Below are positions 16,622 through 25,054 of a stretch of DNA of 33,940 nucleotides, piece after piece. Source of the DNA: Planctomycetia bacterium (GTDB lineage Bacteria; Planctomycetota; Planctomycetia; Pirellulales; PNKZ01). The first letter of the stretch is position 1. The number at the start of each line of letters is the position of its first letter. The position numbers and the translations under genes are program-made. The stretch lies in the NCBI GenBank assembly GCA_021413845.1, contig JAIOPP010000079.1, positions 1 through 33,940 on the forward strand. Direction: 5' to 3'. The notes beneath the pieces are model-generated. The model saw only the letters and a program-made list of their open reading frames with translations. It was not told where the DNA came from and did no database searches.

Positions 16622-18610
16622 ATGAACAAAATGCGGTTCGGAATACCTTTCCTCATCGTACTGTTCATGGCGAGCCTCGGCGCGACGCCTGCGCGGCTGC
16701 TGGCCTATTCCCCCGAGCGTGACGATTTGCTCGGGGATTACTCGGGCACGGTCGAGGTGCAGGAGATCGTCTCAGACGCTGCAGTGGACAAGGACGATTC
16801 CCTGACCGCTCTCTATCGCATCCTCAAGGGCCGGAAGTTCCAGTTGGGGATGAAGCTCACGAAACAAGACGACGGGTCGCTCGCCCTCAAGATGGGCGAA
16901 AAGGGTCAACCGTTGAATTTCGTGATTCCCGTGCGCTATGCCGATTCGGGGAGCCTAACAGGCAAGCGTCGTGAGCAACGACCGGAAGAAGAGTTGGTTG
17001 CCGATTATGAATTGATCGACGTCAGCGCGACGTTTGAGCCTGATCCATTGGACGCTACCCCGCCGCTGGATCGGCTGGTTCGACTCAAAGGCACCATCCA
17101 GTTAACGGTGCTTGAAGCTAAAGTCGAGAAAAGCCGGAAGATTCGTTTCGCTCTTACTGCAATATCGACCACCAATCGAGGACCGGACCCGAACGATCCC
17201 ACGGATGACCCGCGTTTCGGCGAAGACACCGGCGCAAACATTTCCGACCTGAGTCGCGAAGTAGAGATTCATCGGTGGAAGGACGGCGCCTGGGACTTCG
17301 CCGAGTTCGTCCATCCCAACACGCGTCTCCGCTGCGGCGACAAAGTAGTCGTAGGCGAGAATAGCCACGCGCTGATTTCTTTCGCCGACGGCTCGACCCT
17401 CATGGTTCGGCCCCGACCCAACGACGATCAGGCGGCGGTCATCATCACCCTGCCGCCGAAAAGCGGAACGCAGGTCGACCTCTTGCTAGGTCGGCTCAAG
17501 GTCAACATCAAGAAAATCATCGCGGGCGAAGCCATTGAAGTGAAATCGCAGCAGGCTGTGATCGGCACGAAGGGAACCGTCTTCGAGGTTGAGGCGACCG
17601 CCGACGAAACCTTCTGCAAAGTGAGCGAGGGGGCCGTCACGGTGCGGCACCGCAAAACCGGTAAGACGATGACCGTCTCCGCGGGGCAGAAGGTTACCGT
17701 GAGCGGAATCGGTTTAGGTGCGATCGAATCCTATGATCCGGCGAAGGAGCCCTTCCCGGAACCGGACTCGACACCATCCGCGTCGCGGTACGCCCATCCG
17801 GGCGGCGTGTATATGTTGCCTCTGCCGACGGGATGGCACGTGCTGCCCGGAATGCGTAACAAAGTCGCTGATCACGGTAGCGATACTCTGAAAGACGCAT
17901 CGGGAAAGCTCGTCGTCATCGTCCGTCGCCAGGCCGACACGGTGGATAAACCCGAGGTGGTCCTCCATCGCTGGCTGTCGGCAACGATGTCCGTCGACAA
18001 ATCCTTGCTCGATCCGCAGTTCAACAATCTTCGCGTCTCGCGAGTCGCTTTCGGGGCGTTGAAGGGCTTACGTCTAACCTATGCAGTGAGCGGTGAACAG
18101 GTCATCTCTCGGATGGCTCTGGTGAATGAGGGCCGATGGTGCGTAATCAACACCATCAGCCCGGCGGAGTACGGCACGGCCGACTTCCCCGCCCCGATGC
18201 GCGAACTGCTGAACGGTTTGGAAGCTCTCCCGATACGCCGCAGCGAGTCTTCCGGAGACAGTACCAAACTCCTGGGGAAGCTACTCGCCCAACGGGATAC
18301 GCTGGAGGGCTTAACCCGTGATTTGGGACTCACGGTCTACGAGCGAGGCGTGGTGGTCCATGATCATCGCCGGGGTATTGACCAAGTAGTACGCGTCGGC
18401 GGCGGCGAGTTTCCCCTTCTAGCCGGCGCCGAAGGTTTCCTTCGTAGGGACCCTGCTCTACTCCCTAAGCTTAGCGAAGCACTGACACCGGAGGTCACCG
18501 TATTCGATTATCGAGTCGGCGTGCAGATTTTCCGCGGCGGAGTCGCAGTGCATGATCCCCAAGAATCGCTGATCTGGCAGATGGATCATCCCCAGCGTGC
18601 GACGGAGTAG
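16622..18610 (+). CDS. Exported FecR-domain protein
   Basis: 662 residues with a signal peptide (MNKMRFGIPFLIVLFMASLG). The first part (about 30-210) is a beta-rich domain of unknown type. A FecR domain follows at about 215-365, seen in ALISFADGSTLMVRP, LLLGRLKVNIKK, VKSQQAVIGTKGTVFEVE and VSAGQKVTV. The C-terminal half contains a LPLPTGWHV...-type domain and two similar modules around YERGVVVHDHRRGI and FRGGVAVHDPQESL. In sigma-factor systems FecR domains sit in anti-sigma factors; here there is no partner sigma gene or TonB receptor and no N-terminal anti-sigma domain, so a structural envelope role is more likely. Start ATG 16622 is preferred over ATG 16592 because the signal peptide begins there, though no strong ribosome site is visible. 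Confidence 0.85.
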   Translation: MNKMRFGIPFLIVLFMASLGATPARLLAYSPERDDLLGDYSGTVEVQEIVSDAAVDKDDSLTALYRILKGRKFQLGMKLTKQDDGSLALKMGEKGQPLNFVIPVRYADSGSLTGKRREQRPEEELVADYELIDVSATFEPDPLDATPPLDRLVRLKGTIQLTVLEAKVEKSRKIRFALTAISTTNRGPDPNDPTDDPRFGEDTGANISDLSREVEIHRWKDGAWDFAEFVHPNTRLRCGDKVVVGENSHALISFADGSTLMVRPRPNDDQAAVIITLPPKSGTQVDLLLGRLKVNIKKIIAGEAIEVKSQQAVIGTKGTVFEVEATADETFCKVSEGAVTVRHRKTGKTMTVSAGQKVTVSGIGLGAIESYDPAKEPFPEPDSTPSASRYAHPGGVYMLPLPTGWHVLPGMRNKVADHGSDTLKDASGKLVVIVRRQADTVDKPEVVLHRWLSATMSVDKSLLDPQFNNLRVSRVAFGALKGLRLTYAVSGEQVISRMALVNEGRWCVINTISPAEYGTADFPAPMRELLNGLEALPIRRSESSGDSTKLLGKLLAQRDTLEGLTRDLGLTVYERGVVVHDHRRGIDQVVRVGGGEFPLLAGAEGFLRRDPALLPKLSEALTPEVTVFDYRVGVQIFRGGVAVHDPQESLIWQMDHPQRATE

Positions 18611-18814
18611 TGAAACACCGCCGCACCAAGACCGTTCCTCTCCGTTGTGGAGCGCTCGACGCATCCACCGCGTGTGTCGTCCGATTCCAGAGCAAACGCG
18701 TGTGGTTAGCAAAGAGCGCCAAGATTCGTTCGACGACGCAGAGACTCTGGGATGAGTATGGTACTCCGATCCAATTCGCCTCGGCGATTTCGCGGAATGG
18801 AGTTCGGTCGCGGT

Positions 18815-19984
18815 CTAATCGGCGACGATCGGGATGCCTGCCGCTCTGCCGCGCTCCAGAATCCGTTCAAGCCCCGGCAGCGCGACGATATGGAATTGCG
18901 TGCCGTTACGAAGGTTGAGCTCCAGCCCCGGCGTTTGTGCGCGGCCGAACAGCAGGAGTTGCGAAATCAACAGTGGGCTGCGAAGCAACAGGCCGGCGAT
19001 CCAAAGAACGCGTCGCAGCCCCGCCGGCATTTCTCGGACGATCGGTCGAATTGAAGCGATCTCCTCGAAACGGATCGTGATGTCGTGCCGCCAAGTGACA
19101 TCTCTCAAGCCGTCGGACATCAACACGACTTGGCGTACCGCTTGTCCGGCTGCAATGAACAAGACCGACGAAGCGAAACCGGCGAGCGACCACATCACCA
19201 ACGTCGCGAAGCCGAAGCCGTCGAAACCAAAGTCGAGCAGACTAGCCGGCTTCCCTCGAGCGGCGACGATCAAGAGCGGCAGGGCGAAGAAGATGATGGT
19301 GAGCGCAGTGCCGATCATGTCGGCCAAGATGATGCTTGCGCGCGGAAAGACCAATGCATCGAACGCAATCTTGCGAGGCCTGGGCGGCAGCACATAAGCC
19401 AGAAGGGCGAGCAGCACAAGGTAGCGTGCAGAGCCGCGAAGTGGATTGCGAAGAGGGACCGGCACGGACTCCCAGCCGTGGTCGCTTGGGTCGAGCACCA
19501 TTAGTCCGGCGATTCTTGGGGTCGAATCCTTCGTCCAGCGCAGATAAACGAATTTGCCGCCTGATGTGTTCGCCGCCGCAGAGTCCTCCGTCGCCTGCGC
19601 AGTGGCCAGCCAGTCGAGCACCTCGGCGAGCGGTGTGGTATCCAGTGTATAGAAGCAACCTTCCGCCACCGAGTCGGAGGGGACGTCTGCCGGCTGTACG
19701 CATTTCCAAACCTCTTCCCACTCGGGTCCGACGACATCCTTCACACGCCCTTGCAAATGACGATCGAGGAACACGGCGATCGGCAACATCGCACGCTCGT
19801 CCCGCAACACCGATTCGGCCAGTCGCGTCGCACCGATCGCGGCATGCGGGGCATATGCCTGCTCGTACCAGTCGGCCGGGTCTTCAACGACGACACGAAC
19901 GACGGCATGCGGAGCATAGACATAGGTCGCGACGGCGGCACCGAGCAGCACCGACACGATGACGCGTCTGAGGAGTTCGATCAC
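18815..19984 (-). CDS. Multi-pass membrane protein with a C-terminal PH-like segment
   Basis: 389 residues, about five TM helices: one at the N terminus (VIELLRRVIVSVLLGAAVAT), then a periplasmic domain of about 140 residues, then hydrophobic helices near YLVLLALLAYVL, ILADMIGTALTIIFFALPLL, LVMWSLAGFASSVLFIAAG and IAGLLLRSPLLISQLLL. The segments ITIRFEEIASIRPIV and LELNLRNGTQFHIVALPGL fit the strands of a bacterial PH-like fold split by a TM pair (inference). Start: GTG 19982-19984, since its GTGA overlaps the TGA stop of the upstream gene by 4 bp and AAGGAAG lies 7 nt before it, a clear case of translational coupling; ATG 20032 would overlap the upstream gene by 52 bp. Last gene of the five-gene operon. 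Confidence 0.78.
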   Translation of the reverse strand: MIELLRRVIVSVLLGAAVATYVYAPHAVVRVVVEDPADWYEQAYAPHAAIGATRLAESVLRDERAMLPIAVFLDRHLQGRVKDVVGPEWEEVWKCVQPADVPSDSVAEGCFYTLDTTPLAEVLDWLATAQATEDSAAANTSGGKFVYLRWTKDSTPRIAGLMVLDPSDHGWESVPVPLRNPLRGSARYLVLLALLAYVLPPRPRKIAFDALVFPRASIILADMIGTALTIIFFALPLLIVAARGKPASLLDFGFDGFGFATLVMWSLAGFASSVLFIAAGQAVRQVVLMSDGLRDVTWRHDITIRFEEIASIRPIVREMPAGLRRVLWIAGLLLRSPLLISQLLLFGRAQTPGLELNLRNGTQFHIVALPGLERILERGRAAGIPIVAD

Positions 19985-21930
19985 GGCTCGCTTCCTTGCG
20001 ATACGCGATAGCGAATCGGCGAGACGAGCCACGTTTCGCCGCCGTCGCGCGAAATGACGAGTCCGTTCGGCCCACCCGCGAGAATCGTCGCGTCATCGAC
20101 GACGAGCACGCAACGCAAACGTCCGAAGCCGAATCCGGACAAAGGGCGCGGCACCCAAGTTCCGATGTCTTGTCGAGTTAAAAGATCCGTGCGCGGTACG
20201 GCTGCTAAAAGTCGGCCGTTGGGGAGAGCGAAGACTCGCTCGTACGACGACAGGATGGTGTCGCGCCCGACGACTTCGAGCGGCATCAGTTCGGCATCGA
20301 TGGAGGCCTTGCGAAACAAGCCGTTCATTCCCGCAACCGACAGAACACCTTGGCGATCTAACGCAGCATGGAAGGCGCCGTAGGCGAAAAAATGAAACAT
20401 CCACGTGCGGCCCCGGTCGACGGAATGATAGAGCCCGCGGTCGGTGCCCAATGCCGCGCGGCCCGACGTATCGGCGGTCAGAAAATAGAAATATCGATCG
20501 CCGGCCTGACCCGGCGCACGTTGACCGCGGAATTCGGCTTCCTTCAGAGACGATTCGCGGCGCGGCGAGCCTCCCCGCGGCGTGTCGGTCGGCCAACTCC
20601 ATGTGGTGCCGAAATCGGTCGAGCGCAGAAAGCCGAACGACGCCTGTTCTCCTGCGAGCCCCGCTAAGAGCGTCCCCTCACCTGCATCGGCTAGGTACGT
20701 CACGTCGTGCGGACCGTCTGGAAGCGGTACGGCGCGCCACGTTGCGGCGTTGTCGGTCGACGTGAACAGGCCTTCCGTAGTTCCCGCGAATAGCGACTCG
20801 CCCACGGACAAAAGCACCGCCGAATCGCGCCAAGGAACCTTGGGCATCGCACGCCAGTTTCGTCTGTCGTCGGATGAGACGACGATCGGCCCCGACTCCA
20901 ACGCGGCAACAATTCGACCGTCGCCGGTGCGGGCCAACGAAGCGACGACCGTGCGCATGGGTATGGATGTCCACGATCCTGCCGAGGTATCGACCGCATA
21001 GACACCTTGGGCTTCCGTGCCGACCAATACTTTTCCGGAGTGCGGCAAAACGGCGGTGACGCCGAGCGAAGACGTATCGCTGCCGATCGATCGCCATGTT
21101 TTTGCATCAGTCTTTCGTTTGAAAAGACCATGACGGTGCGTGCCTGCAAAGATCTGGCCGTCGCCTGCAACGGCGAGAGTTTGCACGATCTCACAAGGCG
21201 CGAGGCCCTCGCTCTCAGACCGCCAACGTCCTTCGCCGCCTCGCCGATATACGCCGGCACCATGGGTCCCTACCCAAACGTCGCCGTTCGCGGCGATCGC
21301 CAGACAGAGTACGGCACACTGAGGAAGTCCTTCACCGGCTCGCTCCCATGTTGCGCCGGAATCGTGCGAACGAAACACGCCGCCGCTGAAGGTCGCAGCC
21401 CAAAACGTCTTGTCAGAGGCCTTCGCCAACGCCGTCACATGCAATCGCTTAAAGTCCAGCTCGACTTCGCGCCAAGTTTCACCTGCGTCGTCGCTTCGAA
21501 ACACGCCTTCCGTCCAAGTCCGGGCTAAGACGGTTCGTTCGTCTACCCAACATAGAAACATCAGGCGGCCTTCGCGCGAAATCTTGCGCAGGCCTTCGGA
21601 TTTGACCGGCGTCCAAGTGTCGCCGCGGTCTGCCGAGGTCGAAAGCCACGTCGTCGTGCCGACCCAGAGTCGTCCGCTCGGATCGACGTCGAGGAAATAG
21701 ACCGGACGGTTCGGCAAGCCGCCGCCGACGTTGCTCCAGGTTTCTCCTCGATCGCTTGATCGATAGAGGCCGCCGCGTTCATTCGTTAAGAGGAACAGGT
21801 CGCTGCCGACGGCGCGAATGGAAAGCACCGCAGGCTGCGGCGCGTCTGCCGACATCGCGCGAGGAGTGCCGCACACAAGCGTGACGAGGCCTAACAACGC
21901 CTGCAGCCATACGAGTTTCGCACCGCTCAT
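19981..21930 (-). CDS. Exported Asp-box (BNR) beta-propeller protein
   Basis: 649 residues with a signal peptide (MSGAKLVWLQALLGLVTLVCG). The whole mature chain is beta-propeller: at least eight Asp-box motifs S-x-D-x-G-x-T-W are visible (SSDRGETW, SADRGDTW, SDDAGETW, SHDSGATW, STDNAATW, STDFGTTW, SVDRGRTW, SRDGGETW) and about three decayed ones. Such propellers occur in sialidases, sortilin/Vps10, Ycf48 and GH74 xyloglucanases. I cannot identify catalytic residues, so binding or assembly is as likely as hydrolysis. Start ATG 21928-21930, with GAGG 7-8 nt before it, gives a proper signal peptide. It is coupled to the next gene by the 4-bp GTGA overlap and lies 32 bp after the PDZ gene. Confidence 0.87.
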   Translation of the reverse strand: MSGAKLVWLQALLGLVTLVCGTPRAMSADAPQPAVLSIRAVGSDLFLLTNERGGLYRSSDRGETWSNVGGGLPNRPVYFLDVDPSGRLWVGTTTWLSTSADRGDTWTPVKSEGLRKISREGRLMFLCWVDERTVLARTWTEGVFRSDDAGETWREVELDFKRLHVTALAKASDKTFWAATFSGGVFRSHDSGATWERAGEGLPQCAVLCLAIAANGDVWVGTHGAGVYRRGGEGRWRSESEGLAPCEIVQTLAVAGDGQIFAGTHRHGLFKRKTDAKTWRSIGSDTSSLGVTAVLPHSGKVLVGTEAQGVYAVDTSAGSWTSIPMRTVVASLARTGDGRIVAALESGPIVVSSDDRRNWRAMPKVPWRDSAVLLSVGESLFAGTTEGLFTSTDNAATWRAVPLPDGPHDVTYLADAGEGTLLAGLAGEQASFGFLRSTDFGTTWSWPTDTPRGGSPRRESSLKEAEFRGQRAPGQAGDRYFYFLTADTSGRAALGTDRGLYHSVDRGRTWMFHFFAYGAFHAALDRQGVLSVAGMNGLFRKASIDAELMPLEVVGRDTILSSYERVFALPNGRLLAAVPRTDLLTRQDIGTWVPRPLSGFGFGRLRCVLVVDDATILAGGPNGLVISRDGGETWLVSPIRYRVSQGSEP

Positions 21931-21962
21931 CTCAGCGCCTCGTAAGAAGTGAAGCCGCGTGC

Positions 21963-22427
21963 TTATCTGAAGTCCGACCGCAAGTCGATCGACATCAGAT
22001 ACGAGTCGGGCGGGCGAGCGCCGCATTTTTCGTCCGACGGGACCTCATGCGGAAGCGCGGTGCTCTTGCGTACCAATTGACCATTTCTGACGTTGATGAG
22101 GATGACGGATGGCCGCTGACCGGAGCAGCGGAGCGCCTGGTAGTAGCCTTCCAGCGAAGTGAAACGCATCGTGTCGATCGCGATCAGGATGTCGCCTCGC
22201 TCGAAGCCCATGCGCGCCGCGGGCGTCCCGGCTTTGACCGAGTCGATGCGCAGTCCGCGATTCGGCACCCCATCGGGCGCCGGGACGGCGGCCTGCGGTC
22301 CTAATGTGACGATCGTTCCCTGAAACCCAAGCTTCGGCGTCTCGGCGGCTTGGATCGTGGTTGCGAATGTCAACAGAGAGCACGCCGTGATATAGGGAAG
22401 CAATCGCAACGGTTCAATGAGCGGCAT
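21963..22427 (-). CDS. Exported PDZ-domain protein
   Basis: 154 residues: a signal peptide (MPLIEPLRLLPYITACSLLTFATTIQAA) and one PDZ domain (about 35-125) with GLRIDSVKAGTPAARMGFERGDILIAIDTMRF, cited in part as GTPAARMGFERGDILIAID, the typical circularly permuted bacterial PDZ signature. No protease domain is attached, so it probably binds C-terminal tails or peptides in the periplasm, perhaps of its operon partners. A strong GGAGA stands 6 nt before ATG 22425-22427. It is the third gene of the operon, 109 bp after the anchored cohesin gene. Confidence 0.87.
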   Translation of the reverse strand: MPLIEPLRLLPYITACSLLTFATTIQAAETPKLGFQGTIVTLGPQAAVPAPDGVPNRGLRIDSVKAGTPAARMGFERGDILIAIDTMRFTSLEGYYQALRCSGQRPSVILINVRNGQLVRKSTALPHEVPSDEKCGARPPDSYLMSIDLRSDFR

Positions 22428-22536
22428 GAAAGTTCTCCTGGAATTTATGGTTCAGAGTTCGAGACTTCGCGTCCGTCCGTCCTACGATTCCTTGTCGAGC
22501 GTCACGGTCCGGCGACATGGATTCCGAAACAGGGTC

Positions 22537-23160
22537 TTAGTGTTTAGACGACTTCCGCAGCAGCGCGGCCATCGCCGCGACAAACAGTAGCGCAAAGGCT
22601 GCGATGTACACATACCGATACTTGTCCGGCGATGCCGACGGTGGCGCCGCCGTGTCGTTGGCGATGTCGGGCTTCTCCGGCGCGGCAATCATTGGAACGG
22701 CATTTCCCGGCGCCGCCGACGTCGCCAGTTCGAACCCGCCGGCCTGATCCCACGCGCGCACATTTGCGAAGCGGATGCCGGTCGGCTCAGTTTGGTTACC
22801 GATCCATTCAAAATCGGCTCGATAGATTTCGCCCGTCCCTTTAACGTCTTCTCCGCCGGCGAAAGCGATCTTCGCCCGTCCCGGCTCGAGGAGATTGGCA
22901 TCGATGAGCGTGCCGCTCGCAAGATGTCCCGCGTCGCCGCCGACCCAACGCAATCGCGCCGGATCGTAGAGCAACTCCCATTGAGCCGCTCCGACCGTCA
23001 CTTCAGCTGTAACCACGATCGGAACGGTAACGGTCGATCCGGCAGTCGCTCCAGTGCCTCCAGTCGTCACATGGAACTGGGCTGCATGAAGCGGCGCAGC
23101 GGTCCACAGACACAGGATCACCGGGAAGATCGAACCAAGACGAGTCTGTCTGAGGTACAT
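22537..23160 (-). CDS. Membrane-anchored cohesin-domain protein
   Basis: 207 residues: a signal peptide (to about AAPLHA), a single cohesin-like domain (about 28-160) and a C-terminal TM helix (YVYIAAFALLFVAAMAALL) followed by the basic tail RKSSKH, i.e. a type I membrane anchor with cytoplasmic stop. Cohesin features: GSTVTVPIVVTAEVTVGAAQ, WELLYDPARLRW, GRAKIAFAGGEDVKGTGEIY. A PAPS-rich linker lies between. Cohesins bind dockerins, and a dockerin is encoded in the gene just upstream. The ATG at 23158-23160 is taken as start; the TTG directly before it is also possible. 19 bp separate it from the upstream gene. Confidence 0.82.
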   Translation of the reverse strand: MYLRQTRLGSIFPVILCLWTAAPLHAAQFHVTTGGTGATAGSTVTVPIVVTAEVTVGAAQWELLYDPARLRWVGGDAGHLASGTLIDANLLEPGRAKIAFAGGEDVKGTGEIYRADFEWIGNQTEPTGIRFANVRAWDQAGGFELATSAAPGNAVPMIAAPEKPDIANDTAAPPSASPDKYRYVYIAAFALLFVAAMAALLRKSSKH

Positions 23161-23179
23161 CAACGCACCCTGGTGAGAG

Positions 23180-24757
23180 TTACTTGCCGACGACTTTTTG
23201 TAAAATCAGGCGGGCATCGTTCGAGGTCACTTTGCCGTCGCCGTCGGCGTCTGAGGATTTCTTTTCAGGAAGGAGTTTGACCGACATCTTCAGTGCAGCC
23301 AGCGCATCACCGGCCGTCAGAGTTCGATCGCCGTCACTATCACCGGGAATACCGCCGGCTTCGTCGAGAATGAGAATGGCGCCGACAATGCTGTCGGCAT
23401 CCAACGTCGCGCCGTCGAGGCGATTCGCTGTGGAAACGGTGACCGTCAGTTCGGTGCGATCGCCGGGCTTGCCGATGATCTTGAAAGGGACGTGAGCGAG
23501 AATTCCAGAATCGCTCAACGCTTTGTTGCCGGCGATGCCGATTCGAGCCTGACCCGCCTCGCCCGCATTCGCCTCGAACAGAACATTACCGAGGACGTTT
23601 CCACGAACGATCTTCCTGTCCACCAGTGCGACGGCTGAGGAGTAACTGACGGTGACATTGAGATTAGCGAGGCCGTCGGGATTGAGTAGATAAACGGGGA
23701 CGGTGATCACTTCACCCGGTTTCCCCTCGCGTTGTCCAGCCTGGATCGTGAAGCGTGTGACATTCGCGGGTTCCGGACCGGCCGTCGATGTGCCTGGCGT
23801 CGATGTGCCCGGCGACGGTGTGGTGGGCGACGGCGTGCCTGGCGACGATGTGGTGGGCGACGATGTGGTGGGCGACGGGGTGCTTGTCGTGGCGCCGATT
23901 GGCTTGGCCGTAGTACCGGGAACCGCGGACCATCCTTCCCAACCGATTCCGCCTTCACCCACTGCCCAGCCTTCTCCGTGGGTGCCGTCCGGTTTGATTT
24001 CGACGACGTTCACCCCTTTCTTCTGCTTGCCGTCCTTCGCCGTGGTCGTGATCCAATCGATGTAGACCTTGTTGCCCTTTACTTTCGCCGTGCCCGTGAT
24101 GTTGTCGTACCCCTTCTCGACGACCTTGTACTCGCCGGCCACTCCCGTCGGGGTGAAGGTGAGCGTCGCGTTCGCCTCGCCGTGGTACCACTTACCCGTC
24201 ACATCGACCTGAGGGGCGGGGCCGGGCTGCGAACTGATCTTGTCGAACGGGATGAAGGTGAGTTTCAACACCTGGTTTGCCGCGAACTGTTCGCCTCGGC
24301 CGCTGATTTGGAATGCCTGCCAGCGGTGAGGGGCCACGAGCGCGACCCGCAGGTCCAGGGGGCTTTCACGGTTCGCACATAACCAATGCTGTTCGAAAGT
24401 GTACCGTTGTCCCGGAATGCCGGGATCCGGGGTGCGTTTCTGGTAGATCCCTTTGCCGATGACGAAGTTTCGGCCGTTGACTTCTTCAGGAAGTATCATG
24501 CCACCCTTGACGCCCTCGTAGTACGGCTCTCCTGCGTAGAACAGCATCAGCATTCCCGCTTTTGACAGGCTGAATTCCTGCTTCGCGGCTTGAACCGGGT
24601 TCTTCTCGTCGTATGGCCGCGTCGTGGAGTCCACCTTGAGATCGGCCAGATCTCCACCCTGCCCCAAAACGGGTTGGGCACCGAGCGGAGCGAGCATGCT
24701 GATGAACATCAGAATGCGCACGGTTCGTCGGTAAGATTGAAATATGGAACGGGGCAT
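23180..24757 (-). CDS. Exported protein with both a cohesin and a dockerin domain
   Basis: 525 residues. Order: signal peptide (about 1-33, ending VLGQ-GG); N-terminal domain about 34-185 of unknown fold; a beta domain about 185-280 (DVTGKWYHGEANATLTFTP, GYDNITGTAKVKG); a Pro/Thr/Ser/Gly linker of about 35 residues; a cohesin (about 325-460: GKPGEVITVPVYLLNPDG, LNVTVSYSSAVALVD, GQARIGIAGNKALSDSG); and a C-terminal dockerin of two Ca2+-binding repeats, DSDGDRTLTAGDALAALK and DADGDGKVTSNDARLILQ. No catalytic domain is seen, so this is a scaffold-like or matrix-like protein. ATG 24755-24757 has GGAG 6 nt before it; the TTG at 24769 is less likely. First gene of the operon. Confidence 0.88.
   Translation of the reverse strand: MPRSIFQSYRRTVRILMFISMLAPLGAQPVLGQGGDLADLKVDSTTRPYDEKNPVQAAKQEFSLSKAGMLMLFYAGEPYYEGVKGGMILPEEVNGRNFVIGKGIYQKRTPDPGIPGQRYTFEQHWLCANRESPLDLRVALVAPHRWQAFQISGRGEQFAANQVLKLTFIPFDKISSQPGPAPQVDVTGKWYHGEANATLTFTPTGVAGEYKVVEKGYDNITGTAKVKGNKVYIDWITTTAKDGKQKKGVNVVEIKPDGTHGEGWAVGEGGIGWEGWSAVPGTTAKPIGATTSTPSPTTSSPTTSSPGTPSPTTPSPGTSTPGTSTAGPEPANVTRFTIQAGQREGKPGEVITVPVYLLNPDGLANLNVTVSYSSAVALVDRKIVRGNVLGNVLFEANAGEAGQARIGIAGNKALSDSGILAHVPFKIIGKPGDRTELTVTVSTANRLDGATLDADSIVGAILILDEAGGIPGDSDGDRTLTAGDALAALKMSVKLLPEKKSSDADGDGKVTSNDARLILQKVVGK
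23791..23880. repeat. Six 15-bp tandem repeats coding the Pro/Thr/Ser linker
   Basis: Six imperfect 15-bp units of the form TGSYSGGCGWCGRTG lie in frame inside the cohesin-dockerin gene and encode five-residue units such as TTSSP, GTPSP and GTSTP. In-frame units allow linker length to vary by slippage without breaking the gene. Not a CRISPR: no spacers. Confidence 0.85.
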
Positions 24758-25054
24758 GGAGCACTCCAAAAATTCGCGATTGAAACACCGTGTTCGCCGT
24801 CTCGTGAACCAAGCAGATTAAGTGGTCGGAGGTCACACGACTCTCGGCGGTCCGAGTCTTTCGCAATTACCGGACCGTAAATTCGGCGTTATCAGGTTCC
24901 AGTGCCTTTATCGCCGCAATCAACGCCGATTTCGATATCTGCGCGACGATGCTTGTTCCACGTGCGAAGCCGATGACATGCGTCGTTGTGCGATTTCGCA
25001 CGATCGGTAATGCGGATGAGCGCACCTTTTGCGAGTTCACCGGAGATGTTTAAT
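24758..25054. other. Intergenic region upstream of the cohesin-dockerin operon
   Basis: 297 bp between two minus-strand genes; it should carry the operon promoter. No clear sigma70-type pair was found. It contains the GTGCGA dyad at 24988-25001. Confidence 0.5.
24988..25001. promoter_or_regulatory. Perfect dyad GTGCGA-TT-TCGCAC, possible regulator site
   Basis: Six-bp arms around TT, about 230 bp upstream of the cohesin-dockerin operon. Same half-sites as at 13545 and 27020. It could also be the terminator region of nothing known; no poly-T follows. Regulator unknown. Confidence 0.4.

Noticed and set aside
16622-18610. FecR protein as an anti-sigma regulator
   Set aside because: Has a signal peptide rather than an N-terminal anti-sigma domain with a TM helix, and no sigma factor gene is adjacent.
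18610-18918. 102-codon plus ORF overlapping the end of the FecR gene
   Set aside because: Overlaps the well-supported minus-strand membrane gene at 18815 and shows no family or export signal.
23791-23880. CRISPR-like repeat array
   Set aside because: 15-bp units are contiguous, without spacers, and in frame as a PTS linker.
18815-24757. Cellulosome gene cluster
   Set aside because: No glycoside hydrolase catalytic domain or carbohydrate-binding module is identifiable; only single cohesins and one dockerin.
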